A stretch of DNA of 64,000 bases, from the NCBI RefSeq assembly GCF_001429605.1, contig NZ_LMSS01000006.1, forward strand, positions 331,256 through 395,255, given 5' to 3'. Under the pieces are notes generated by a model. The model was not told the DNA's origin. It saw only the letters and a program-made list of their open reading frames with translations, and did not search any database. Positions within the stretch are counted from its first letter, which is position 1. Each line of letters opens with the position of its first letter. Positions 54,170 through 62,221 of this stretch are shown piece after piece. The position numbers and the translations under genes are program-made. This DNA is from Phycicoccus sp. Soil802. Its GTDB lineage: Bacteria; Actinomycetota; Actinomycetes; Actinomycetales; Dermatophilaceae.

Positions 54170-55017
54170 TGGCCACCCCGATGCGCGCCATCGCCCTGCG
54201 TCCGCGCTCCACGGCGGCGCTCGTCCTGGTGTCCGTGGCCGGGCTGCTGGCCTTCCTCTGGCCGCTCTTCGCGACGGCCGGCTCGCGGCTCGGCCAGCAC
54301 GCCGACGCCCCGCTGGTCTTCGCGCTCCTGCTGCCGCTGCTGATGGCGGTGGTGCTGTTCGAGATCAGCGAGGGTGGCCTGGACGTCAAGGCGGTGGCGA
54401 TGCTTGGCGTGCTGTCGGCGGTCGGTGCTGCGCTGCGCCCGCTGGGCGCCGGCACTGCCGGGCTCGAGACGGTCTTCTTCCTGCTCGTCCTGGGGGGCCG
54501 GGTCTTCGGTCCCGCCTTCGGGTTCGTGCTCGGCTCGACCACGCTGTTCGCCTCGGCGCTGGTCACCGGTGGGGTCGGCCCGTGGCTGCCCTACCAGATG
54601 CTCGGTGCCGCCTGGGTGGGTCTGGGCGCCGGCCTGCTCCCGCGGGTCCCCGGGCGCTGGGAGCTGCTCCTCCTGGCCGGCTACGGCGCGGTGGCCGGGC
54701 TGCTCTACGGGGTGGCGCTCAACTTCTCGTTCTGGCCGTTCGCCAGCGGGTTGGCCAGCGACCTGTCGTTCGTCGCCGGTGCCGCACCGTGGGAGAACCT
54801 GCGGCGGTTCGGGCTCTTCTCGCTGGCCACGTCGGTCTGGTGGGACGTCGGGCGCGCGGTCACCAACGTCGTCCTCATCGCCGTCACCGGGCGGGCTGTC
54901 CTGGGCACGCTGCGCCGGGCCTCGCGACGGGCCGCCTTCGACGCGGACGTGGAGTTCGCCGACGTGGAGCTCGCCGACGCCGACGAGCCGGCCACGCGGC
55001 ATACGCTGCACGGGTGA
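54169..55017 (+). CDS. ECF transporter S component, probable cobalamin specificity
   Basis: 282-aa membrane protein with about six helices and a charged C-terminal tail. The central VKAVAMLGVLSAVGAALRPLG and FGPAFGFVLGSTTLFASALVTGGVGPWLPYQML regions have the Ala/Gly pattern of ECF substrate-binding S subunits. It completes an S-A-A'-T set behind a cobalamin riboswitch, so it likely binds B12 or a precursor (CbrT-type; inference). ATG overlaps the ATPase stop. The last codons hold a -10 box for the next gene. Confidence 0.83.
   Translation: MATPMRAIALRPRSTAALVLVSVAGLLAFLWPLFATAGSRLGQHADAPLVFALLLPLLMAVVLFEISEGGLDVKAVAMLGVLSAVGAALRPLGAGTAGLETVFFLLVLGGRVFGPAFGFVLGSTTLFASALVTGGVGPWLPYQMLGAAWVGLGAGLLPRVPGRWELLLLAGYGAVAGLLYGVALNFSFWPFASGLASDLSFVAGAAPWENLRRFGLFSLATSVWWDVGRAVTNVVLIAVTGRAVLGTLRRASRRAAFDADVEFADVELADADEPATRHTLHG
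55002..55007 (+). promoter_or_regulatory. -10 box of the GlcD-like gene, leaderless promoter
   Basis: TACGCT, then 6 nt, then GTG at 55014, inside the last codons of the S-component gene. It would uncouple the oxidase from B12 control. Confidence 0.45.
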
Positions 55018-56369
55018 GCACGCCCACCTCGCTGCCCATCCGCACCGTCACCGACCCCGACGTCAAGGCGACCTACGCCGTCGACCAGTCGGTGGGCGCG
55101 GTCGCCCCGGCCGACTTCGAGGTCGTGCGCGCGCGGGACCTCGGTGACGTCGTCGAGGTGATGCGGTGGGCCCACGAGACCCGGACGCCGGTCGTGCCAC
55201 AGGGCGCGCGCAGCGGCCTGACCGGCAGCTCGGTGGCGATCGAGGGCGGCGTCGTCCTCAACACGGAGGGCCTCGACACGATCACCACGGTCGACCAGCT
55301 CGAGGGCCTGGCCGTGCTCGGGCCGGGCGTCGTCACCAAGGCGCTCAAGGACGCGGCGGCCGCCGAAGGGTTGTTCTACCCACCCGACCCCGCCAGCTCG
55401 GCGTTCTGCACGGTCGGCGGCAACGTCGCCACCAATGCCGGCGGCCTCTGCTGCGTGAAGTACGGCGTCACGGCCGACTACGTCCGCGCCCTCCAGGTCG
55501 TGCTGCCCGGCGGGGAGGTCATCCGCACCGGCCACCGCACCGCGAAGGGGGTGGCCGGCCTCGACCTCACCGGCCTGTTCGTCGGGTCGGAGGGCACGCT
55601 CGGGGTGGTCACGGAGGTCACCACCCGCCTGGTGCCCGCGCCCGACCCTGCCCTCACCGTGCTGGCGACCTTCGACTCGCTCGACGCCGCCTCCGTGGCG
55701 ATCGTCGCCCTGCGCCGCGAGCGGCACGTGCCCTCGCTGGTCGAGCTGCTCGACCGGGCCGCGGTGGCGGCCGTGCAGGCGCTCGCGGACTACGGCTTCC
55801 CGCAGGACTGCGCGGCGGTGCTGCTCGTGCAGTCCGACCGCCCCGACCACACCAGCGAGGACGTGCAGCGGTATGCCGCGTTGCTCACCGACGCGGGGGC
55901 CGTGGACGTGGCCGTGGCGGACGACCCGGCGGAGGCCGACCTGCTGCTCGCGGGCCGCCGTGCGCTCAGCCCGGCCCTGGAGGCCAAGGGCTCGCGCTAC
56001 CTCGAGGACGTCTGCGTCCCCGTGGGTCGGCTGACCGACCTGATCCGCATCGGTCAGGGCATCGCCGCCACCCACGGTGTCGAGATCGTGATGGCCGGCC
56101 ATGCCGGGGACGGCAACCTGCACCCGAGCATCTTCTTCGACCCGGCCGACCCGACCAGCCGGCAGCGGGCCCACCAGGCGTTCTCCGCGATGGTCACGGC
56201 GGCCCTGCAGATGGGCGGCACGATCACCGGCGAGCACGGGGTGGGCACGCTGAAGGCGCCGTGGCTCGCGCAGGAGCTCGGCCAGCCCGAGCTCGAGCGC
56301 CAGCGCGCGGTGAAGGCGCTCTTCGACCCGCGCGGAATCCTCAACCCCGGCCGGGTCTACTGGTCCTGA
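55014..56369 (+). CDS. FAD-linked oxidase, D-lactate/glycolate dehydrogenase (GlcD) type
   Basis: 451-aa flavoprotein with an N-terminal PCMH FAD domain (VVPQGARSGLTGSSVA, about 62-77; CTVGGNVATNAGGLCCVKYG, about 128-147) and a C-terminal FAD-oxidase cap (about 225-450) with the metal-binding HAGDGNLHPSIFF and GTITGEHGVGTLK. It oxidises a 2-hydroxy acid such as D-lactate or glycolate. No GlcE/GlcF partners are adjacent, which suits a soluble D-lactate dehydrogenase. GTG start overlaps the S-component stop. Confidence 0.92.
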   Translation: MSTPTSLPIRTVTDPDVKATYAVDQSVGAVAPADFEVVRARDLGDVVEVMRWAHETRTPVVPQGARSGLTGSSVAIEGGVVLNTEGLDTITTVDQLEGLAVLGPGVVTKALKDAAAAEGLFYPPDPASSAFCTVGGNVATNAGGLCCVKYGVTADYVRALQVVLPGGEVIRTGHRTAKGVAGLDLTGLFVGSEGTLGVVTEVTTRLVPAPDPALTVLATFDSLDAASVAIVALRRERHVPSLVELLDRAAVAAVQALADYGFPQDCAAVLLVQSDRPDHTSEDVQRYAALLTDAGAVDVAVADDPAEADLLLAGRRALSPALEAKGSRYLEDVCVPVGRLTDLIRIGQGIAATHGVEIVMAGHAGDGNLHPSIFFDPADPTSRQRAHQAFSAMVTAALQMGGTITGEHGVGTLKAPWLAQELGQPELERQRAVKALFDPRGILNPGRVYWS

Positions 56370-56476
56370 CCCAGTCACAGCTTTATCGGGTCTAGGGACT
56401 TCGTTGACCCTCGCACGACTTCGCAACCGGGGTGAAGGTCAACGTTCCTGCTTGACCCGATAAAGCTGGGACTGGG
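56370..56476. repeat. Palindromic TTTATCGGGT element, copy C
   Basis: Outer arms 56370-56391 and 56455-56476 pair over 22 bp with one mismatch and contain TTTATCGGGT and ACCCGATAAA. An inner GTTGACC/GGTCAAC pair (56403-56409 with 56437-56443) sits in the loop. CTTTATCGGGTCTAGGGAC (56381-56399) is identical to copy A. Begins right after the GlcD-like stop and likely ends that transcript. Confidence 0.75.
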
Positions 56477-56499
56477 GGGTGACTGGTAGAAACAGGGTC

Positions 56500-57036
56500 A
56501 TGAGCAACCTCGAACTCGACCGCAGTGAGGCCTGGTTGACCCGCGAGGAGCTCGACGCCGCCCGCGAGCGGCTGCCCATCCTCTACGTCGACGCCGTCCC
56601 GGTGCGGGTCGACGAGCGCGGGGCCGTGAGCGCGGTCGGCCTGCTCCTGCGCGCCTCCGACGGGGCGATCAACCGCGAGCTCGTCTCCGGCCGAGTGCTC
56701 TACCACGAGCGGGTCCGCGACGCCCTGATCCGGCACATCGAAAAGGACCTCGGGCCGATGGCCCTGCCCCAGGTCCCCGCCAGCCCGCAACCCTTCACTG
56801 TGGCGGAGTACTTCCCGACACCCGGTGTCACGCCGTTCCACGACCCTCGCCAGCACGCGGTGTCGCTCGCGTTCGTGGTGCCGGTGGCCGGTGACTGCCA
56901 GCCGCAGCAGGACGCCCTCGACCTCGCCTGGCTGACCCCCGAGGAGGCCGTGGCACCCTCGCTCCTCGAGGAGATGGACGGCGGGCACGGTGTGCTCCTG
57001 CGCCAGGCGATGGCCCACCTGGGACACCCGCTCTGA
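56500..57036 (+). CDS. NUDIX-like protein (DUF4916)
   Basis: 178-aa protein resembling the DUF4916/NUDIX-like family of actinobacteria: PILYVDAVPVRVDERG at the N-terminus and AVSLAFVVPVAGDCQPQQDALDLAWLTPEEA near the end. The NUDIX box itself (GX5EX7REUXEEXGU) is not recognisable, so catalytic activity is uncertain. ATG at 56500 with TAGAAA seven nt upstream. Stands alone after palindromic element C. Confidence 0.75.
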   Translation: MSNLELDRSEAWLTREELDAARERLPILYVDAVPVRVDERGAVSAVGLLLRASDGAINRELVSGRVLYHERVRDALIRHIEKDLGPMALPQVPASPQPFTVAEYFPTPGVTPFHDPRQHAVSLAFVVPVAGDCQPQQDALDLAWLTPEEAVAPSLLEEMDGGHGVLLRQAMAHLGHPL

Positions 57037-57074
57037 GCGCGGCCGGGCCCGGCCGAACCCACCTTTGTACGGCT

Positions 57075-57118
57075 GAGGTCGACGGTTGCGCGACCTCATT
57101 CGGCCAACATCGGCCGAA
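57075..57118. terminator. Paired inverted repeats after the DUF4916 gene
   Basis: GAGGTCG/CGACCTC (57075-57081 with 57091-57097) and TTCGGCC/GGCCGAA (57099-57105 with 57112-57118) lie in tandem. The first is a likely terminator, the second could be an operator for the sigma-like gene that follows. Confidence 0.5.
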
Positions 57119-57121
57119 CGG

Positions 57122-58714
57122 ATGACGCGTATTCGCACGCAAGAGGACGAAACTGGGTACGTGCCGGGGGAAATCGCCACATACCTCCACGGCGCCCAAG
57201 GGGGCGTCGCGGACGATTTCGCACGCCTCCACGCGGCCACCAACCCGGTGCTGCTGCGCTACCTGCGGGTGACTGCCGACGGCGACCACGCCGAGCTCGC
57301 CCGCGCGGCCTGGACGACGGCGTTGCCCCAGCTGCAGGTCTGCCCCCCTGACGACGACGCCTGGCTCGAGCTGGTCGTGGGCGCTGCCCGCACCGCCGTA
57401 CTGGCCGGAGACGGCGCCTCCTCGCTGGCACCAGCAGGCACGTCGGAGAGTCCCTCCGACGTCGAGCCCGAGGCCCTCGGCCGGGCCATCGCAGCACTGC
57501 GCGCCTGCCCGCCGGCAGAGGCGGAGGTCCTGGCCATGGGTGCCGTGGCCAACCTCGGCCGCGAGGCCGTCTCGCGACTGACCGGCCTCGAGCCCAACAC
57601 CGTCCTGGCCCTCGTGCGCCAGGGCCAGCAGCACCTGCCCGTGACGCTCGAGGTGCTGATCGACTCCCTGCGGGTGCCGGCGACTCCGAGCGAGCTCGCC
57701 GACCTGCCCTTCGCCGCTGGGCTGTTCGCGGCGGGGTTCCCCGTGGTGCTCAGGCCAGTGGCACCGGCCGCAGCGACTTCGGCTGCGCCGGCACCGGCAC
57801 CGGCTGCGGTTGGCGCGTTCGGCGCCGCAGCCGCCGCGGGACCGGCCGTGGTGCCGGTCGGGGCGCTCCAGCAGCCGTCGGTCGTCGACATCCACAGCCT
57901 GCAGTCGTCCGCCCCCGCCAGCGCCCAGCGGACCCTCGGCACCCCCAGTCGGTCGGCCCGGACCGCCGCCGCAGCCGCCGCGTGGCTGCTCGCCGTCGGC
58001 GGCATCAGCACGGCCGCGGCCATGAGCGGCCTGCTCAGCGTGGCCATCGACGGCGTCCTGGGCCGGGACCGCGGTCCACTCGTCACGGCCGACGGCCCGG
58101 TGGTCCCCGGCCCGCTGCCCTCCACCCCGGGTGACACACCCTCGCCCGGACGGGTGCCCACCCCCACGCCAACGAAGCCCGCCACCGGCCCGACCGACTC
58201 CGGCGGAGGTCAGGACGGCAGCGGCGGCACCGACGAGGTCGTGAGCCCGCCTCGCGGGACCGGGGTCCAGGTCGTGGTCGCCGTCTTCCACCCAACCCCC
58301 CAGACGCCGTCGACGCCCGTCGACACCCCGACCCCCACGCCCACCGAGCCGCCCGTCACGCCCACCACTCCGGAGGTCCCCACCCCGCCGAAGCCGCGGC
58401 CGCCCGTGGTGCCCGCGGGCAACGGGGAGGGCAACGGGCACGGCAAGGGCCAGGCCATCGGGAAGGGCAGCGGTAACGGCCGGGGCAACGGCACCGTCAA
58501 GCCGGCCGTCAGCGGGAACGGCCACGGCAAGGGCCACCCCAAGCACCAGGGCAAGCACCTCGCCAAGGGCCACGCCAAGCACCACGGTAAGCACCTCGCC
58601 AAGGGCCACGCCAAGCACCTGACCAAGGCGCAGGCCAAGGCGCACGCCAAGCACCTGACCAAGGCGCAGGCCAAGGCGCACGGCAAGGGCCACACCAACC
58701 AGGGCAAGCGCTAG
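57122..58714 (+). CDS. Sigma-factor-like membrane protein with Lys/His/Gly-rich tail
   Basis: 530 aa with an unusual layout. Residues about 20-195 resemble degenerate ECF sigma regions 2 and 4 (FARLHAATNPVLLRYLR; CPPAEAEVLAMGAVANLG, EAVSRLTGLEPNTVLALVRQG). An Ala/Pro linker leads to one hydrophobic helix (about 280-308). Behind it come a Pro/Thr-rich stretch and a tail (about 430-530) of GNGHGKG and KHLAKGHAKHHG / KHLTKAQAKAHA repeats. The tail would be outside the cell if the sigma-like part is inside. ATG at 57122 chosen; a TTG 12 codons upstream is possible. Function not known; a membrane-tethered regulator is one possibility. Confidence 0.6.
   Translation: MTRIRTQEDETGYVPGEIATYLHGAQGGVADDFARLHAATNPVLLRYLRVTADGDHAELARAAWTTALPQLQVCPPDDDAWLELVVGAARTAVLAGDGASSLAPAGTSESPSDVEPEALGRAIAALRACPPAEAEVLAMGAVANLGREAVSRLTGLEPNTVLALVRQGQQHLPVTLEVLIDSLRVPATPSELADLPFAAGLFAAGFPVVLRPVAPAAATSAAPAPAPAAVGAFGAAAAAGPAVVPVGALQQPSVVDIHSLQSSAPASAQRTLGTPSRSARTAAAAAAWLLAVGGISTAAAMSGLLSVAIDGVLGRDRGPLVTADGPVVPGPLPSTPGDTPSPGRVPTPTPTKPATGPTDSGGGQDGSGGTDEVVSPPRGTGVQVVVAVFHPTPQTPSTPVDTPTPTPTEPPVTPTTPEVPTPPKPRPPVVPAGNGEGNGHGKGQAIGKGSGNGRGNGTVKPAVSGNGHGKGHPKHQGKHLAKGHAKHHGKHLAKGHAKHLTKAQAKAHAKHLTKAQAKAHGKGHTNQGKR
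58553..58684 (+). repeat. Tandem coding repeats of 36 bp
   Basis: Units at 58553 (36 bp), 58589 (24 bp), 58613 (36 bp) and 58649 (36 bp) all begin AAGCACCT and encode KHLAKGHAKHHG, KHLAKGHA and twice KHLTKAQAKAHA/G. Confidence 0.85.
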
Positions 58715-58751
58715 TCCGCTCGCCGCCGCGACCCTGCGAAGGCGGCCCGCC

Positions 58752-59495
58752 TCAGTGGCTGCTGCGCCGGCGCCGGTCGGCCCGGTCCATCTCCTCGGCC
58801 TCGTCGACGGTGGGTGCGGTGCCCCCGAGGCGGACCGGCAACAGGTGTCGCTCCGCGTCCGGCCAGTGCGGGTAGCGGTCCTGGTCGGCGCGCAGCTGGG
58901 CGTCCATGGCGGCCCGCACCCGAACCGTGGCCAGACCCGGCTTCTCGTCGGCGCCGACCACGATGGGTGCGCCGACCGTGATGAAGAGGGGTATGCGGTG
59001 CCGGCCCATCTTGCGCGGCTGGCCCTTGGTCCAGACCCGCTGCGAACCCCAGATCGTGACCGGCAGGATCGGCACGCCGGCCTCTTGCGCGAGGCGGACG
59101 GTGCCGGACTTGAAGGCCTTGAGCTCGAAGGACCTGGAGATGGTGGCCTCGGGGAAGACGCCGATGATCTCACCGCTGCGCAGCGCGTCGCGCGCGGCGT
59201 CGAACGACCCCAGACCGGCCTCGCGGTCGACCGGGATGTGCTTCATCCCCCTCATCAACGGGCCGGCCACCGGGTTCGACCAGATCGACTTCTTGGCCAT
59301 GAACCGTACGTAGCGCCCGGCCTTCACACCGACCAACCCGGCATACGTGAAGTCGAAGTAGCCGGTGTGGTTGATCGCCATCACGGCACCACCGTGACGC
59401 GGCACGTGCTCGGTACCGGTCATCGTGATCTTGAGGCCCTGGGCGGCGAACAGCGCTCGGGCCAACCCGATGACCGGGGTGTACACGGGTTCCAT
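58752..59495 (-). CDS. 1-acyl-glycerol-3-phosphate acyltransferase-like protein
   Basis: 247-aa PlsC-family acyltransferase. The catalytic NHxxxxD is INHTGYFD (about 38-45), followed by FMAKKSIW, the FPEATISRS block (about 113-121) and VPILPVTIWG. It likely acylates lysophosphatidic acid in membrane lipid synthesis; several paralogues occur in actinobacteria, so the exact acceptor is open. TAGGGT six nt upstream of the ATG marks a leaderless promoter. Divergent from valS. Confidence 0.9.
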   Translation of the reverse strand: MEPVYTPVIGLARALFAAQGLKITMTGTEHVPRHGGAVMAINHTGYFDFTYAGLVGVKAGRYVRFMAKKSIWSNPVAGPLMRGMKHIPVDREAGLGSFDAARDALRSGEIIGVFPEATISRSFELKAFKSGTVRLAQEAGVPILPVTIWGSQRVWTKGQPRKMGRHRIPLFITVGAPIVVGADEKPGLATVRVRAAMDAQLRADQDRYPHWPDAERHLLPVRLGGTAPTVDEAEEMDRADRRRRSSH

Positions 59496-59501
59496 GCCGC
59501 A

Positions 59502-59507
59502 ACCCTA
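59502..59507 (-). promoter_or_regulatory. -10 box of the plsC-like gene, leaderless promoter
   Basis: TAGGGT on the minus strand, 6 nt from the ATG. Confidence 0.6.
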
Positions 59508-59599
59508 TGTGGTGGTCGTCGACGGCCCCTAGGGGTGAGCCCGCGGCATACCCGTATCCCGTTGGTCACCACTGGTGAGGGGATGGGAAGATTGACGCC

Positions 59600-62221
59600 A
59601 TGACCGATGCACCCACCACGTCCGGCGCCGCCACGATCCCCGACAAGCCCTCCATCGAGGGGCTCGAGGACAAGTGGGCGCAGGTATGGCGGGAGCAGGG
59701 CACCTACACCTTCGACCGGGCCACGGCGCTCGCCCAGGGGCGTGAGTCGGTCTTCTCGATCGACACTCCCCCGCCGACCGCCTCGGGTTCCCTGCACATG
59801 GGGCACGTGTTCTCCTACACGCACACCGACTGCATGGCCCGGTACAAGCGGATGCAGGGCCTGGAGGTCTTCTACCCGATCGGCTGGGACGACAACGGCC
59901 TGCCGACCGAGAAGCGGGTCCAGAACTACTACGGCGTGCGGGGCGACGCGTCGCTGCCCTACGTCGAGGGTTTCGAGCCGCCGCACCGCGGTGACGCCAA
60001 GAGCCTCAAGGCCGCCGACACCCTGCCGATCTCCCGGCAGAACTTCATCGAGCTGTGCGATGAGCTCACCGTCGAGGACGAGAAGGCCTTCGAGTCACTG
60101 TTCCGCCGGATGGGCTTCAGCCTCGACTGGGACATCAGCTACCGCACCATCGACGACCACTCCCGCGCGACGGCCCAGCAGGCCTTCCTGCGCAACCTCG
60201 CCCGCGGTGAGGCCTACCAGTCCGAGGCGCCCGGCCTCTGGGACGTCACCTTCCAGACCGCGGTCGCCCAGGCCGAGCTCGAGGCCCGCGACTACCCCGG
60301 CGCCTACCACCGGGTCGCCTTCCACGGCGCCGACGGCCCGATCCACATCGAGACGACACGGCCCGAGCTCATCCCGTCCGCGGTCGCGCTGATCGCCCAC
60401 CCCGACGACGAGCGGTATGCCGCGCTGTTCGGGACCACGGTCCGCTCACCATTGTTCGGGGTCGAGATCCCGGTGGTGGCCCACCCCGCGGCCGAGCCCG
60501 ACAAGGGCGCCGGCATCGCGATGTGCTGCACCTTCGGCGACCTGACCGACGTGCTGTGGTGGCGTGAGCTGCAGCTGCCGACCCGGTCGGTGATCACCCG
60601 GTCCGGACGCATCCAGGCCGAGACGCCCGAGTGGCTGGCCGGCAGCCCGGGTGAGCAGCTGTTCGCCGAGCAGGTCGCGGGCAAGACCACCTTCAGCGCC
60701 CGGGAGGCGATCGTCACCGCGCTGCGCGAGTCCGGCGACCTCGACGGGGAGCCCACCCCGACCCAGCGCAAGGCGAACTTCTACGAGCGCGGGGAGAAGC
60801 CGCTCGAGATCGTCACCTCGCGGCAGTGGTACATCCGCAACGGTGGCCGCGACGCCGACCTCAACGCCGAGATGATCGAGCGCGGCCGGCAGGTCGACTT
60901 CCACCCCGCCTTCATGCGGGCCCGCTTCGAGAACTGGGTCAGCGGTCTCAACGGCGACTGGCTGGTCTCCCGCCAGCGTTTCTTCGGCGTGCCGATCCCG
61001 GTCTGGTACCCGCTCGACGACCAGGGCGAGCCGGTCTGGGACAAGCAGCTCGTGCCCTCCGAGGACCAGCTGCCCGTCGACCCGGCCGCGCAGGCGCCCG
61101 AGGGCTACGACGAGTCGCAGCGCGGGCAGGCCGGCGGCTTCGTCGGCGACCCCGACATCATGGACACCTGGGCCACCTCGTCCCTGACGCCGCAGATCGC
61201 CGGGCGCTGGCGCGACGACCCCGAGCTGTTCGCGGGGGTGTTCCCGATGGACGTCCGCCCGCAGGGGCACGACATCATCCGCACCTGGCTGTTCTCCACC
61301 GTCGTGCGCTCGCACTTCGAGTTCGGCTCGGTGCCGTGGCGCAACGCCGCGCTGTCCGGGTGGATCCTCGACCCCGACCGCAAGAAGATGAGCAAGTCCA
61401 AGGGCAACGTCGTGACGCCCGAGGACGTGGTCAAGGAGCACAGCACCGACGCCGTCCGCTACTGGGCGGCCTCGGGCCGGCTCGGCGCCGACGCCGCCTA
61501 CGACACCGGGCAGATGAAGGTCGGCCGCCGGCTGGCCATCAAGATCCTCAACGCCACGAAGTTCGCGCTCAGCTTTGGTGAGGTGGATGGCGACCTGGCT
61601 GCTGCGGTGACCAACCCGCTCGACCGCGCCGTGCTCGCCCAGCTCGGCGACGTCGTCACGAAGGCGACCGCGGGCTTCGAGGCGTGGGACCACACCCGTG
61701 CGCTCGAGGTCAGCGAGACCTTCTTCTGGACGTTCTGCGACGACTACCTCGAGCTCGTCAAGGACCGCGCCTACGGCGGGCAGGGCGACGGCGAGGCCGC
61801 GTCCGCGCGGGCTGCGCTGCGCATCGCGCTCGACGTGCTGCTGCGGCTGTTCGCGCCGATGCTGCCCTACGTCACCGAGGAGGCCTGGTCGTGGTGGCAC
61901 GAGGGCTCCGTGCACCGGGCCCCGTGGCCGACGGCTGCTGACGCCGCAGCCGGCGACGGGGGCGACCCCGCACTCCTGGCCGCCGTGGGCGAGGCCCTGG
62001 CCGGTGTCCGCAAGGCCAAGTCCGAGGCGAAGGTCGGCATGCGCGCCGAGGTGGCGTCGATCGTGCTGGCCGGACCGGGTGCGTGGACCGACCACGTCCG
62101 GCTCGCCGAGACCGACCTGCGGGCGGCAGGCCGGATCACCGGGACGGTCGACTACGCCGAGGCCGAGACGCCCGAGGTGCGCGACGCGGAGCTGATCCCG
62201 GTGGCGAAGCCGAAGGCCTGA
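59600..62221 (+). CDS. valS: Valyl-tRNA synthetase, archaeal-like form
   Basis: 873-aa class I synthetase. ATP-binding PPPTASGSLHMGHVFSYTHTD (HMGH for HIGH, about 54-74), an editing domain (about 190-360, CTFGDLTDVLWWRE) and KKMSKSKGN (about 594-602). Compared with standard bacterial ValRS it lacks an obvious C-terminal coiled-coil arm and has the sequence style of the archaeal-like ValRS found in some actinobacteria (family knowledge). Not next to folC as valS is in mycobacteria. ATG preceded by AAGATT 6 nt upstream. Its last 70 bp overlap the next gene on the other strand. Confidence 0.94.
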   Translation: MTDAPTTSGAATIPDKPSIEGLEDKWAQVWREQGTYTFDRATALAQGRESVFSIDTPPPTASGSLHMGHVFSYTHTDCMARYKRMQGLEVFYPIGWDDNGLPTEKRVQNYYGVRGDASLPYVEGFEPPHRGDAKSLKAADTLPISRQNFIELCDELTVEDEKAFESLFRRMGFSLDWDISYRTIDDHSRATAQQAFLRNLARGEAYQSEAPGLWDVTFQTAVAQAELEARDYPGAYHRVAFHGADGPIHIETTRPELIPSAVALIAHPDDERYAALFGTTVRSPLFGVEIPVVAHPAAEPDKGAGIAMCCTFGDLTDVLWWRELQLPTRSVITRSGRIQAETPEWLAGSPGEQLFAEQVAGKTTFSAREAIVTALRESGDLDGEPTPTQRKANFYERGEKPLEIVTSRQWYIRNGGRDADLNAEMIERGRQVDFHPAFMRARFENWVSGLNGDWLVSRQRFFGVPIPVWYPLDDQGEPVWDKQLVPSEDQLPVDPAAQAPEGYDESQRGQAGGFVGDPDIMDTWATSSLTPQIAGRWRDDPELFAGVFPMDVRPQGHDIIRTWLFSTVVRSHFEFGSVPWRNAALSGWILDPDRKKMSKSKGNVVTPEDVVKEHSTDAVRYWAASGRLGADAAYDTGQMKVGRRLAIKILNATKFALSFGEVDGDLAAAVTNPLDRAVLAQLGDVVTKATAGFEAWDHTRALEVSETFFWTFCDDYLELVKDRAYGGQGDGEAASARAALRIALDVLLRLFAPMLPYVTEEAWSWWHEGSVHRAPWPTAADAAAGDGGDPALLAAVGEALAGVRKAKSEAKVGMRAEVASIVLAGPGAWTDHVRLAETDLRAAGRITGTVDYAEAETPEVRDAELIPVAKPKA

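Noticed and set aside
58530-58690. Possible CRISPR or minisatellite array
   Set aside because: The 36-bp units are in-frame coding repeats without unique spacers.
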